From JBDLRH01 sp039800165 (lineage in GTDB: Bacteria > Pseudomonadota > Gammaproteobacteria > Burkholderiales > Burkholderiaceae_C): 16,676 bases of DNA. The translations under genes and the position numbers were made by a program. Within the stretch, counting starts at the first letter, position 1. Each line of letters begins with the position of its first letter. The notes beneath the pieces are model-generated. The model did no database searches. It was not told the DNA's origin and saw nothing but the letters and a program-made list of their open reading frames with translations. Of this stretch, positions 1 through 10,227 are shown piece by piece. The stretch spans positions 1 to 16,676 of the forward strand of contig JBDLRH010000023.1 of NCBI GenBank assembly GCA_039800165.1, read 5' to 3'.

Positions 1-338
1 AGCTCGACTATGTGCGTGCCGCCCGCGCGCTGGGCCTGAGCAACTGGCAGATCATTCGGCGGCATGTGCTGCCCAACAGCCTGACGCCGGTGGTGACTTT
101 CCTGCCGTTTCGCATGAGTGCAGCCATCTTGGCGTTGACCTCACTGGATTTTCTGGGCCTGGGCGTCCCGCCAGGTACACCATCACTGGGCGAGATGCTG
201 CAGCAAGGCAAGACCCACCTGGATGCGTGGTGGATTTCCCTTTCCACCTTTGGTGTGCTGGTGATGACGCTTCTGCTGCTGACCTTCATGGGCGATGCGC
301 TGCGTGATGCACTCGATCCGCGAAAGGCTGACGCATGA
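1..338 (+). CDS. yejE: ABC transporter permease, YejE-like, C-terminal part (5' truncated)
   Basis: This is the last 111 residues of an inner-membrane permease of a dipeptide/oligopeptide-type ABC importer; the gene begins before the window. The reading frame is open from position 3. The first residues, LDYVRAARALGLSNWQII followed by RRHVLPN, are the EAA loop that docks permeases of this family onto their ATPase. Two hydrophobic stretches follow (about residues 33-56 and 79-100 of the visible part), and the protein ends in GDALRDALDPRK, as YejE and DppC/OppC-type permeases do. The PGTPSLGEMLQQGKTHLDAWW stretch is closer to YejE than to DppC as I remember these families. The stop overlaps the ATPase start (ATGA, 335-338), so the two are surely one operon. 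The YejE subfamily call rests on family memory; the permease call is firm. Confidence 0.9.
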   Translation, partial: LDYVRAARALGLSNWQIIRRHVLPNSLTPVVTFLPFRMSAAILALTSLDFLGLGVPPGTPSLGEMLQQGKTHLDAWWISLSTFGVLVMTLLLLTFMGDALRDALDPRKADA

Positions 339-1930
339 GCCAATCGCTGCTGTCGGTGCGGGGTCTGCGGGTGTCGTTCTCCGGCAAAGAGGTGGTGCAC
401 GGCATCGACTTCGACATTGCCGCTGGCGAGAAGCTGGCGCTGGTGGGCGAGTCGGGCTCGGGCAAGACGGTGTCGGCCCTGAGCCTGTTGCGCCTGGCGC
501 AAGGGGCCCAGATCACGGGAGAGGCCCAGTTTGATGGCCGCAACCTGCTGGCGCTGACCGAGCGTGAATTGCGCGGGGTGCGCGGTGCCGACATCGCCAT
601 GATCTTCCAGGAGCCCATGACCGCGCTCAACCCGCTGTTCAGCATCGGCGACCAGATCGCCGAGGTTCTGGAGCTCAAGCAGGGCGTCAGCCGCGCCGAG
701 GCGATGCGTGCCGCGATCCAGCTGCTGGCAGACACCGGCATCCCGGAGCCGGAGCGCCGCTCCAGGTCCTACCCGCACCAGCTCTCGGGCGGGCAGCGGC
801 AGCGCGCGATGATTGCAATGGCCCTGGCCTGCAAGCCGCGACTGCTGCTCGCCGATGAGCCCACCACCGCACTGGACGTGACCCTGCGGGTGCAGATCCT
901 CGACCTGCTCGGAGATCTGCAGCGCAGCCACGGGATGGCGGTGCTCATGATCACCCACGACCTGAACCTGGTGCGCCGCTTTGCCGACCGGGTGGCGGTG
1001 ATGGAGAACGGCCACGTGGTGGAGCACGGCACCGTGGCCACCGTGTTCGGCAGCCCACAGCACGCCTACACCCGCAAGCTGATCGACAGCCGCCCGGTGC
1101 GCGACGTCATCGAGCCGGCGCAGGCAGCGGCAGCGACCCCGCCGGTGGCGCAGGGCAAGTCGATCCAGGTGCGCTACCCGGTGCCGCAGGCAGGCATTCG
1201 CGGCTGGTTCCGCAAGGGCGAATTCACGGCAGTGCGGGGCGCCGACTTCTCCGTGCCTGCGGGCCGCACGCTGGGGGTGGTGGGCGAGTCGGGCTCGGGC
1301 AAGTCCACGCTGGCGCTGGCCACCCTGGGGCTGATCGCATGTGACGGACAGCTGCAAATCAACGGCGGCGCCTGGGGCGGCGGCGCGGCGGCCGACAAGG
1401 CGCTGCGCCGGGCGGTGCAGGTGGTGTTCCAGGACCCGTTTTCATCGCTGTCACCGCGCCTGACGGTCGAGGAGATCGTTGGCGAAGGCCTGCTGGTGCA
1501 TGCGACGGAGCTGTCCGAGGCGCAACGTCGCGACCGGGTGCTGCAGGCGCTGGCCGAAGTCGGCCTGACCGATGCCCAGTTCCCCGGCCTGCTGATGCGC
1601 TACCCGCACGAGTTTTCGGGGGGGCAGCGCCAGCGCCTGGCCATCGCCCGGGCGCTCATCATCGAGCCGCGCCTGCTGGTGCTGGACGAGCCCACCAGCG
1701 CGCTGGATGTCACCATCCAGAAGCAGGTGCTGCAGCTGCTGCAGCGCCTGCAGCGCGACAAGGGCCTGAGCTACCTCCTGATCACCCACGACGTGGACGT
1801 GATCCGCGCCATGGCGCATGAGGTGCTGGTCATGAAGACCGGCGAGATCGTCGAATCCGGCCCGGTCGACGAGGTGCTGGAGCGTCCGCGCCACGACTAC
1901 ACCCGCACGCTGGTGCAGGCTGCCGCCTGA
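335..1930 (+). CDS. yejF: Oligopeptide-type ABC transporter, fused double ATP-binding protein (YejF-like)
   Basis: This 531-residue cytoplasmic ATPase drives peptide import with the upstream permease. It carries two complete nucleotide-binding domains in one chain. The first has Walker A GESGSGKT (38-45), signature LSGGQ (150-154), Walker B LLLADE (170-175) and H-loop His208. The second has Walker A GESGSGKS (317-324), signature FSGGQ (427-431), Walker B LLVLDE (447-452) and His485. The linker (about 260-280) is rich in Ala and Pro. Fused DppD-DppF-like architecture of about 530 residues is typical of YejF and related GsiA-like proteins. The E. coli Yej system is linked to peptide and microcin C uptake; the substrate here cannot be read from sequence. 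The ATG lies 7 nt after an AAAGG ribosome-binding site (323-327) and overlaps the permease stop. All catalytic motifs look intact. Confidence 0.93.
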   Translation: MSQSLLSVRGLRVSFSGKEVVHGIDFDIAAGEKLALVGESGSGKTVSALSLLRLAQGAQITGEAQFDGRNLLALTERELRGVRGADIAMIFQEPMTALNPLFSIGDQIAEVLELKQGVSRAEAMRAAIQLLADTGIPEPERRSRSYPHQLSGGQRQRAMIAMALACKPRLLLADEPTTALDVTLRVQILDLLGDLQRSHGMAVLMITHDLNLVRRFADRVAVMENGHVVEHGTVATVFGSPQHAYTRKLIDSRPVRDVIEPAQAAAATPPVAQGKSIQVRYPVPQAGIRGWFRKGEFTAVRGADFSVPAGRTLGVVGESGSGKSTLALATLGLIACDGQLQINGGAWGGGAAADKALRRAVQVVFQDPFSSLSPRLTVEEIVGEGLLVHATELSEAQRRDRVLQALAEVGLTDAQFPGLLMRYPHEFSGGQRQRLAIARALIIEPRLLVLDEPTSALDVTIQKQVLQLLQRLQRDKGLSYLLITHDVDVIRAMAHEVLVMKTGEIVESGPVDEVLERPRHDYTRTLVQAAA

Positions 1931-1945
1931 GCGAACCCAAAACCT

Positions 1946-1974
1946 TTGCGAATCAACGGCTTAGCGGCTATAAT
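1946..1974 (+). promoter_or_regulatory. Predicted sigma70 promoter of the rimP-nusA-infB operon
   Basis: The -35 TTGCGA (1946-1951) and a perfect -10 TATAAT (1969-1974) are separated by the optimal 17 bp. Transcription should start near 1981. It lies only 15 bp after the yejF stop and is the best promoter match I noticed in the window. The predicted start precedes a terminator-like hairpin, so transcripts must pass that hairpin to reach rimP. Confidence 0.8.
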
Positions 1975-1989
1975 TCGGCGCTTTCGACC

Positions 1990-2021
1990 AAACGGGCGGA
2001 CACCAACCGCCCGTTTTTTTT
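1990..2021 (+). terminator. Intrinsic terminator-type hairpin in the rimP leader (candidate attenuator; also ends the yej operon)
   Basis: A perfect inverted repeat, ACGGGCGG (1992-1999) and CCGCCCGT (2007-2014), with a 7-nt loop is followed directly by eight T residues (2014-2021). This is the classical Rho-independent form. It sits downstream of the predicted rimP start (about 1981) and upstream of rimP. It would therefore stop yej read-through and also terminate rimP-operon transcripts after about 40 nt unless antitermination occurs. Flanking segments 1981-1989 and 2022-2029 can pair imperfectly around it, extending the structure. The hairpin is seen; the attenuation role is inferred. Confidence 0.8.
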
Positions 2022-2054
2022 GGCCGAAGCAAAAACGAAGGAACCGCACAACCC

Positions 2055-2651
2055 GTGTCGCTGCAAGGCATTGCCGAACAAACCGTGGCCGCCCTCGGCT
2101 ACGACCTGGTGGAGCTGGAACGCTCTGCCGGTGGCACGCTGCGCGTCACGATCGACCTGCCCTGGCAGCCCGGCGAAGCCGAGCGCTTCGTGACGGTGGA
2201 AGACTGCGAGAAGGTCACGCGGCAACTGCAGTACGCGCTGGAGGTCGATGGCATCGACTACAAGCGGCTGGAAGTGTCCTCGCCGGGCATCGACCGGCCG
2301 CTGCGCCACGAGGCGGACTTTCAGCGCTTTGCCGGCGAGGTGGTGGACATCACGCTCAAGGCGCCCATGGGCTCGGCCGCAGCCGGGCAGGTGGCCGCGA
2401 ATCGGCGCAAGTTCCGCGGTCGCCTGGAGGCGGTGGAGCAGGGCTGGCAGATCGTCTGGAGCGATGAGCCGCAGCCCAAGCCGGGCCAGCGACGCAGCGC
2501 CAGGCGCGAGCCCGCGCCGTTGAAGGTGCTGGGCTTTCGGCTCGACGAACTGAAGGAGGCGCGCTTGGCGCCCATCGTGGATTTCAAGGGCCGCCCGGCT
2601 GGTTCGGGTGGCCGCAACAAGGACGGCGCGCCTGGCGCGCCCGGGATTTGA
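2055..2651 (+). CDS. rimP: Ribosome maturation factor RimP
   Basis: RimP binds the 30S subunit and helps mature its head and pseudoknot region. This copy is 198 residues, longer than the roughly 150 of E. coli. The N-terminal alpha/beta domain carries the family pattern: LGYDLVELERSAGGTLRVTID, then EDCEKVTRQL and LEVSSPGIDRPLR (about residues 75-87). The extra length comes from a basic insertion in the C-terminal SH3-like domain (about 106-150) and a Gly/Pro/Ala-rich tail (about 178-198), which I recall as common in Burkholderiales. The start is GTG, with AAGGAA (2038-2043) 11 nt upstream; no in-frame ATG fits the family N-terminus. It is the first gene of its operon, and nusA follows after 27 nt. 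Confidence 0.95.
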   Translation: MSLQGIAEQTVAALGYDLVELERSAGGTLRVTIDLPWQPGEAERFVTVEDCEKVTRQLQYALEVDGIDYKRLEVSSPGIDRPLRHEADFQRFAGEVVDITLKAPMGSAAAGQVAANRRKFRGRLEAVEQGWQIVWSDEPQPKPGQRRSARREPAPLKVLGFRLDELKEARLAPIVDFKGRPAGSGGRNKDGAPGAPGI

Positions 2652-2678
2652 CTGGAACGGTGACAGGAGAGTGACGGC

Positions 2679-4196
2679 ATGAATCGCGAATTGCTGATGC
2701 TGGTGGAAGCCATCTCGCGCGAAAAGAGCGTGGAGCGCGAAATCGTCTTCAACGCGGTCGAGCAGGCGCTGGCGCAAGCCACCAAGAAGCTGCTGCAGTC
2801 CGACAAGGACCATCCGGTCCAGGAGGCGGACATCCGCGTGGCGATCGACCGCGAGACCGGCGAATACGAAACCTTCCGGCGCTGGCTGGTGGTCGAGGAC
2901 TCGGCCGGCTTGCAGAACCCGGACGCCGAAGAGCTTCTGATGGACGCGGTGGAGCGGGTGGCCGACATCCAGGTCGACGAGTACATCGAGGAGACCATCC
3001 CCTCACTGCCGATCGGCCGCATTGGCGCGATGGCTGCCAAGCAGGTCATCCTGCAGAAGATCCGTGACGCCGAGCGCGAGATGCTGCTCAACGACTTCAT
3101 GTCGCGCGGCGAGAAGATCTTCACCGGCACCGTCAAGCGCATGGACAAGGGCGACATCATCGTCGAGTCCGGCCGCGTCGAAGGCCGCCTGCGCCGCGGC
3201 GAGATGATCCCGAAGGAAAACCTGCGCAGCGGCGACCGGGTGCGCGCGATGATCATGGAGGTGGACACCACGCTGCGTGGCGCGCCCATCATCCTGTCGC
3301 GCTCGGCGCCCGAATTCATGATCGAGCTCTTCCGCCAGGAGGTGCCCGAGATCGAGCAGGGCCTGCTGGAGATCAAGTCGTGCGCCCGTGACGCAGGATC
3401 GCGCGCCAAGATTGCGGTGATCAGCCACGACCGCCGGGTGGACCCGATCGGCACCTGTGTGGGTGTGCGCGGCTCGCGCGTGAACGCCGTCACCAACGAG
3501 CTGGCAGGCGAGCGGGTGGACATCGTGCTGTGGAGCGATGACCCGGCACAGTTCGTCATTGGCGCGCTGGCGCCGGCCAACGTGTCCTCCATCGTGGTCG
3601 ATGAAGAAAAGCACGCAATGGATGTGGTGGTGGACGAGGAGAACCTCGCGATTGCCATCGGCCGCGGAGGCCAGAACGTGCGCCTGGCGTCCGACCTCAC
3701 CGGCTGGAAGATCAACATCATGGACGCCAACGAATCGGCCCAGAAGCAGGCCGAGGAGACCACGACGATCCGCACGCTGTTCATGGAGAAGCTCGATGTG
3801 GACGAAGAGATCGCCGACATCCTGATCTCCGAGGGCTTCACCAGCCTGGAAGAGGTGGCCTACGTGCCGCTGCAGGAAATGCTGGAGATCGAATCCTTCG
3901 ATGAGGACACGGTCAACGAGCTGCGCGCCCGCGCCAAGGACGCGCTGCTGACGATGGAAATCGCACGCGAGGAAAGCGTCGAGGAGGTCTCGCAGGACCT
4001 GCGCGACCTCGAGGATCTGACCACCGACCTGATTGCCCGCCTGGCCGAAGGCGGCGTGCACACCCGCGACGAGCTGGCCGACCTGGCGGTCGACGAGCTC
4101 ACCGAGATCACCGGTCAGTCGGAAGACGAGGCCAAGGCCCTGATCATGAAGGCCCGAGAGCACTGGTTCACCGGTGCCGCCGCGTCCCAAGAGTAA
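2679..4196 (+). CDS. nusA: Transcription elongation/termination factor NusA
   Basis: NusA binds RNA polymerase and modulates pausing, termination and antitermination. The 505-residue chain has the full proteobacterial layout: polymerase-binding N-terminal domain (1-125), S1 domain (about 140-205), KH1 (about 230-300, GVRG at 262-265), KH2 (about 301-350, GRGG at 328-331) and two acidic helix-hairpin repeats, AR1 (about 365-425) and AR2 (about 440-495). The AR repeats are those that bind the alpha subunit CTD and lambda N in E. coli. Start ATG has AGGAGA (2665-2670) 8 nt upstream. E. coli NusA represses its own operon, which makes it a natural candidate to act at the leader hairpin before rimP; that link is inference. 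Confidence 0.97.
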   Translation: MNRELLMLVEAISREKSVEREIVFNAVEQALAQATKKLLQSDKDHPVQEADIRVAIDRETGEYETFRRWLVVEDSAGLQNPDAEELLMDAVERVADIQVDEYIEETIPSLPIGRIGAMAAKQVILQKIRDAEREMLLNDFMSRGEKIFTGTVKRMDKGDIIVESGRVEGRLRRGEMIPKENLRSGDRVRAMIMEVDTTLRGAPIILSRSAPEFMIELFRQEVPEIEQGLLEIKSCARDAGSRAKIAVISHDRRVDPIGTCVGVRGSRVNAVTNELAGERVDIVLWSDDPAQFVIGALAPANVSSIVVDEEKHAMDVVVDEENLAIAIGRGGQNVRLASDLTGWKINIMDANESAQKQAEETTTIRTLFMEKLDVDEEIADILISEGFTSLEEVAYVPLQEMLEIESFDEDTVNELRARAKDALLTMEIAREESVEEVSQDLRDLEDLTTDLIARLAEGGVHTRDELADLAVDELTEITGQSEDEAKALIMKAREHWFTGAAASQE

Positions 4197-4220
4197 CGGT
4201 CATGAAAGAGAAACACGCAC

Positions 4221-7019
4221 ATGTCCAGCACGACCGTCGCCGAATTCGCCAACGAACTCAAGAAGTCCACTGACACGCTGATTGAGCAGCTGAAGAACGC
4301 CGGGGTGTCCAAGTCCTCCGGCGCGGATGCCATCAGCGAAGCGGACAAGCAAAAGCTGCTGACCTACCTGAAGGCCAGCCACGGCACTGCTGCGCCCGAG
4401 CGCAAGAAGATTACGCTGGTCAAGAAGTCCACCAGCGAGATCAAGCAGGCCGACGCCTCGGGCAAGGCCCGCACCATCCAGGTGGAGGTGCGCAAGAAGC
4501 GCACCTTCGTCAAGCGCGACGATGACGCGCCGGTGCCCGCCGAAGAGGCCGCACCGGCCGTGCCCGCCCCCCCCGCGATTGACGAGGCCGAACTGGCCCG
4601 CCGCGAGGAAGAGGCGCGCCGTCAGGCCGAGCTGATCCGCCGCCAGGAGGAAGAGCTGGCCGAAAAGCGCCGCCAGCGCGAAGAGCAGGAAGCGCGCGAA
4701 CGTGCTGCCGCCGAAGCGGCCACCGAGCGTGCCAGCGAACAGGCCGCAGCGGCGCAAGCCGGCGCCGAGGGCGAGGCCGTGGTGCGCCAGGCCGCCGAGG
4801 AAGCGGCAGCGCAGGCGCGTGCCCGCGCCGCGGACGCTGCCCGCCAGGAAGCACTGCGCGCCACCGAGCTGCAGGACCGCCGCCGCAAGGCCGAGGCCGA
4901 AGCCGCTGCCATCCGCGACATGATGTCGGCACCCAAGAAGGTGCTGGTGGCCAAGAAGCCGGAAGAGCCCAAGTCCGCCGAGGCAGCCAAGCCGGGCGTC
5001 AAGGGCACGCTGCACAAGCCGGCCACCACCGCACGCGCCGGTGCCGGCGCCACCGCCGCGCCGTCACCCAGTGCCGGCAAGGAAGTCAAGTCGGCCAAGC
5101 TGTCCTCCAGCTGGGCGGGCGACCCGGCCAAGAAGAAAGAGATCAAGACCCGCGGTGACGCCACCGGCGGCGTGGGCCGCAATGCATGGCGCTCGGGCCC
5201 GCGCGGGCGCAGGGACCGCGACCGCGAAGAGTCGTCGGCGCCGGCCGCACCGGCCGAGCAGCGCGTGATCGAAGTGCATGTGCCCGAGACGATCACCGTG
5301 GCCGAGCTCGCCCACAAGATGGCGGTCAAGGCCTCCGAGGTGATCAAGCACCTGATGAAGCTCGGCCAGATGGTCACCATCAACCAGCCGCTGGACCAGG
5401 ACACGGCGATGATCGTGGTCGAAGAGATGGGCCACAAGGCGATCACCGCGGCGCTGGACGACCCCGAGGCCTTCACCGAGGAAGAAGCCGCCGGCCATCA
5501 GGCCGACGCGCTGCCGCGCGCGCCGGTGGTCACCGTCATGGGCCACGTCGACCACGGCAAGACCTCGCTGCTGGACTACATCCGCCGCGCCAAGGTGGCA
5601 GCCGGCGAGGCCGGTGGCATCACCCAGCACATCGGTGCGTACCACGTGGAAACACCGCGCGGCGTGATCTCGTTCCTGGACACGCCCGGCCACGAGGCGT
5701 TCACCGCAATGCGGGCCCGTGGCGCGCAGGCCACCGACATCGTGATTCTGGTGGTGGCCGCCGACGACGGCGTCATGCCGCAGACCAAGGAAGCGATCAA
5801 GCATGCCAAGGCGGCGGGCGTACCCATCGTCGTGGCGATGAACAAGATCGACAAGCCCGAGGCCAACCCCGAGCGCGTGAAGAGCGAGCTGGTGGCCGAA
5901 GAGGTTGTGCCCGAGGAATTCGGCGGCGACTCGCCGTTCGTGCCGGTGTCTGCCAAGACCGGTCAGGGCGTGGACGACCTGCTCGAGCAGGTGCTGCTGC
6001 AGGCCGAGGTGCTGGAGCTCAAGGCGCCGATCGACGCGATGGCCAAGGGCCTGGTGATCGAAGCGCAGCTCGACAAGGGCCGCGGCCCGGTGGCCACCGT
6101 GCTGGTGCAGTCGGGCACGCTCAAGACCGGCGATGTGGTGCTGGCCGGCCAGACCTATGGCCGCGTGCGCGCCATGCTCGACGAGAACGGCAAGTCCATC
6201 AAGGGCGCAGGTCCCTCGATCCCGGTCGAGATCCAGGGCCTGACCGAAGTGCCGCAGGCCGGTGACGAGTTCATGGTGATGGCCGACGAGCGACGCGCCC
6301 GCGAGATCGCCACCTACCGCGCCGGCAAGTTCCGCAACACCAAGCTGGCCAAGCAGCAGGCCGCCAAGCTGGAGAACATGTTTGCCGACATGACCGCCGG
6401 CGAGGTCAAGACGCTGCCGGTGATCATCAAGGCCGACGTGCAGGGCTCGCAGGAGGCACTGGCGCAGTCGCTGGTCAAGCTGTCGACCGACGAGGTGAAG
6501 GTGCAGATGGTCTATGCGGCCGTCGGCGGCATCAGCGAGTCGGACGTGAACCTTGCGATCGCGTCCAAGGCGGTCATCATCGGTTTCAACACCCGGGCCG
6601 ACGCCGGTGCGCGCAAGCTCGCCGAAGGCAACGGCATCGACATCCGCTACTACAACATCATCTACGACGCCGTGGATGATCTCAAGGCAGCGATGTCGGG
6701 CATGCTGGCCCCGGAGAAGAAGGAAGAGGTCATCGGTACCGCCGAGATCCGCACCGTCTTCGTTGCGTCCAAGATCGGCACGGTTGCCGGTTGCATGGTC
6801 ACTTCGGGCCAGGTCACGCGCTCGGCGCATTTCCGCCTGCTGCGCGACAACGTCGTCATCTACACCGGCGAGCTGGAATCGCTCAAGCGGGTCAAGGACG
6901 ACGTGCGTGAGGTCAAGGAAGGCTTCGAGTGCGGTATCAAGCTCAAGAACTACAACGACATCAAGGAAGGTGATCAGCTGGAGTTCTTCGAGGTCAAGGA
7001 AATCGCCCGGACCCTGTGA
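4221..7019 (+). CDS. infB: Translation initiation factor IF-2
   Basis: IF2 is the GTPase that brings initiator fMet-tRNA to the 30S subunit and promotes subunit joining. The 932-residue protein has an N-terminal IF2_N module (1-53), a long charged Ala/Glu/Arg-rich segment that is probably helical (about 120-235), a Lys/Ala/Pro linker, a second IF2_N module (about 346-405), then the G domain. G motifs are intact: GHVDHGKT (441-448), DTPGH (487-491), NKID (541-544), SAK (577-579). Beta-barrel domain II, domain III and the fMet-tRNA-binding C-terminal domain follow, ending in EFFEVKEIARTL. The start is 24 nt after nusA; only a weak purine-rich GAAAGAGA precedes it. A C8 homopolymer (4567-4574) lies in the variable linker. 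Length is close to E. coli IF2 (890). Confidence 0.97.
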   Translation: MSSTTVAEFANELKKSTDTLIEQLKNAGVSKSSGADAISEADKQKLLTYLKASHGTAAPERKKITLVKKSTSEIKQADASGKARTIQVEVRKKRTFVKRDDDAPVPAEEAAPAVPAPPAIDEAELARREEEARRQAELIRRQEEELAEKRRQREEQEARERAAAEAATERASEQAAAAQAGAEGEAVVRQAAEEAAAQARARAADAARQEALRATELQDRRRKAEAEAAAIRDMMSAPKKVLVAKKPEEPKSAEAAKPGVKGTLHKPATTARAGAGATAAPSPSAGKEVKSAKLSSSWAGDPAKKKEIKTRGDATGGVGRNAWRSGPRGRRDRDREESSAPAAPAEQRVIEVHVPETITVAELAHKMAVKASEVIKHLMKLGQMVTINQPLDQDTAMIVVEEMGHKAITAALDDPEAFTEEEAAGHQADALPRAPVVTVMGHVDHGKTSLLDYIRRAKVAAGEAGGITQHIGAYHVETPRGVISFLDTPGHEAFTAMRARGAQATDIVILVVAADDGVMPQTKEAIKHAKAAGVPIVVAMNKIDKPEANPERVKSELVAEEVVPEEFGGDSPFVPVSAKTGQGVDDLLEQVLLQAEVLELKAPIDAMAKGLVIEAQLDKGRGPVATVLVQSGTLKTGDVVLAGQTYGRVRAMLDENGKSIKGAGPSIPVEIQGLTEVPQAGDEFMVMADERRAREIATYRAGKFRNTKLAKQQAAKLENMFADMTAGEVKTLPVIIKADVQGSQEALAQSLVKLSTDEVKVQMVYAAVGGISESDVNLAIASKAVIIGFNTRADAGARKLAEGNGIDIRYYNIIYDAVDDLKAAMSGMLAPEKKEEVIGTAEIRTVFVASKIGTVAGCMVTSGQVTRSAHFRLLRDNVVIYTGELESLKRVKDDVREVKEGFECGIKLKNYNDIKEGDQLEFFEVKEIARTL

Positions 7020-7023
7020 GCGC

Positions 7024-7401
7024 ATGCCCGCCAAGAAATCGTCCACCCCCAACCGCGGGTTCCGCGTGGCCGATCAGATCCAGCGTGATCTGACGGAACT
7101 GATCGCGCGCGAACTGAAGGACCCGCGGGTGGGCATGGTGACGGTGCAGTCGGTCGAGGTGTCGCCCGACTATGCGCATGCCCAAGTGTTCTTCAGCGTG
7201 CTGGTGGGCGACCCCAAGGAAACGGAAGACGCGCTGAACCAGGCCGCCGGCTTCCTTCGCAACGGGCTGTTCAAGCGGCTGCACATCCACACCGTGCCGA
7301 CCCTGCACTTCAAGTTCGACCGCACCACCGAGCGTGCGGCCGACATGAACGCGCTGATCGCCCGCGCGGTCGCCTCGCGTTCCAAAGCCGACGACGCATG
7401 A
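7024..7401 (+). CDS. rbfA: 30S ribosome-binding factor RbfA
   Basis: RbfA is a small KH-type protein that binds late 30S precursors and is needed for 16S rRNA 5'-end processing and cold adaptation. The chosen start gives 125 residues beginning MPAKKSSTPNRGFRVADQIQ, matching the family N-terminus (RVADQIQRDLTELIARELKDPR). Typical family segments follow: VSPDYAHAQVFFSV and LHFKFDRTTERAADMNALI. The open frame extends far upstream inside infB, but that part is an infB shadow. The start lies 4 nt after the infB stop with no good ribosome-binding site, suggesting translational coupling to infB. Its stop overlaps the truB start (ATGA, 7398-7401). Confidence 0.95.
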   Translation: MPAKKSSTPNRGFRVADQIQRDLTELIARELKDPRVGMVTVQSVEVSPDYAHAQVFFSVLVGDPKETEDALNQAAGFLRNGLFKRLHIHTVPTLHFKFDRTTERAADMNALIARAVASRSKADDA

Positions 7402-8377
7402 ACGCTCGCACCCCCAGGACACGGGTCGTGCGGCGCCCCGTGCATGGGGTGCTGCTGCTGGACAAGCCGCTGGGCCTGTCCAGCAACGATGCGCTGCAAA
7501 AGTGCAAATGGCTGCTACGGGCCGAGAAGGCGGGCCACACCGGCACGCTGGACCCGCTGGCCACCGGCGTGCTGCCGCTGTGCTTTGGTGCGGCCACCAA
7601 GTTCAGCCAGCTGCAGCTCGATGCGGACAAGACCTACGAGGCTGTGGCCGAGCTGGGGGTGCGCACCACCACCGGGGACGCCGAAGGTGAGGTGATCGAG
7701 CGCCGCCCGGTGCCGGCACTTGACGCCGCAGCTCTGGGCACCCTGTCGCAGCGCTTCACTGGCGCACAGCAACAGCTGCCGCCCATGCACAGCGCCCTCA
7801 AGAAGGATGGCAAGGCGCTGTACGAATACGCCCGCGAGGGCGCCGTTGTCGAGCGCGAGCCGCGCGACATCGTGGTGCACGAGCTTTCCATCCAGCCTGC
7901 CGGCGATGCGTGGCCTGCGGGTGCCATCCGGTTTCGGGCGCGCGTGAGCAAGGGCACCTACATCCGCACGCTCGGCGAAGACCTGGGCACGGCCCTGGGC
8001 TGCGGCGCCCATCTGCGCATGCTGCGACGCACTGCCACCGGGCCCTTCGATGTGGCACAGGCCGTCACGCTGCCCGAGCTTGAAGCGATGAGCGAAGCAG
8101 AGCGCTCGCAGCGCCTGCTGCCGATCGACAGCCTGCTGCACGGACATCTGCGCGTCACGCTGGGCAGCGACGATGCCGGCCGGTTCCTCAGCGGCATGCG
8201 CCGGCGTGGCCCGTGGCCCGATGCATCGCAGGTGGCGGTGTACGGCGAGCAGCCGCACGCCTTGCTGGGCACCGCCCATGTGCGCGCTGGCGAGCTGATC
8301 GCCAGCCGCCTGCTGAGCCCGACCGACATCCAACAAATTCTTGAACCGAGCCCGGAGCTGACTCCGGTGACCACCCC

Positions 8378-8381
<4 letters not shown>
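7398..8381 (+). CDS. truB: tRNA pseudouridine-55 synthase TruB
   Basis: TruB isomerises U55 of the T-loop of nearly all tRNAs to pseudouridine and also acts as a tRNA-folding chaperone. The 327-residue protein shows motif I (HGVLLLDKPLGLSSNDAL, from residue 16), motif II AGHTGTLDPLATGVLPL with the catalytic Asp52, and KGTYIRTLGEDLG, the conserved motif III stretch (about 187-199). A PUA-like C-terminal domain (about 250-315) is less conserved. The start overlaps the rbfA stop and the end overlaps the typA start, both by ATGA, so expression is probably coupled through re-initiation. The ATG choice follows from this overlap and from family length (314 in E. coli). Confidence 0.96.
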
Positions 8382-10204
<1,823 letters not shown>

Positions 10205-10227
10205 CGCGCGCGACGGAGCCCCTTCGC

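Noticed and set aside
1981..2054. A tRNA (metY-like) before rimP as in E. coli
   Set aside because: The gap is only 124 bp in total, occupied by a promoter and hairpin, with no cloverleaf or T-loop sequence.
4567..4574. C8 homopolymer in the infB linker as a possible phase-variation tract
   Set aside because: infB is essential and a frameshift would remove the GTPase domain. Eight C residues in a Pro/Ala linker of a GC-rich genome are expected by chance.
6553..7023. Upstream in-frame extension of rbfA
   Set aside because: The extension lies entirely inside infB in another frame and is Arg/Ser-rich. RbfA proteins begin just before the RVADQIQ segment.
5064..7052. A 662-codon minus-strand open frame opposite infB
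   Set aside because: The translation is rich in His, Leu and Gly with no recognisable domain. infB on the other strand is unmistakable, so this is a codon-bias shadow. Similar shadows lie opposite nusA, typA, truB and yejF.
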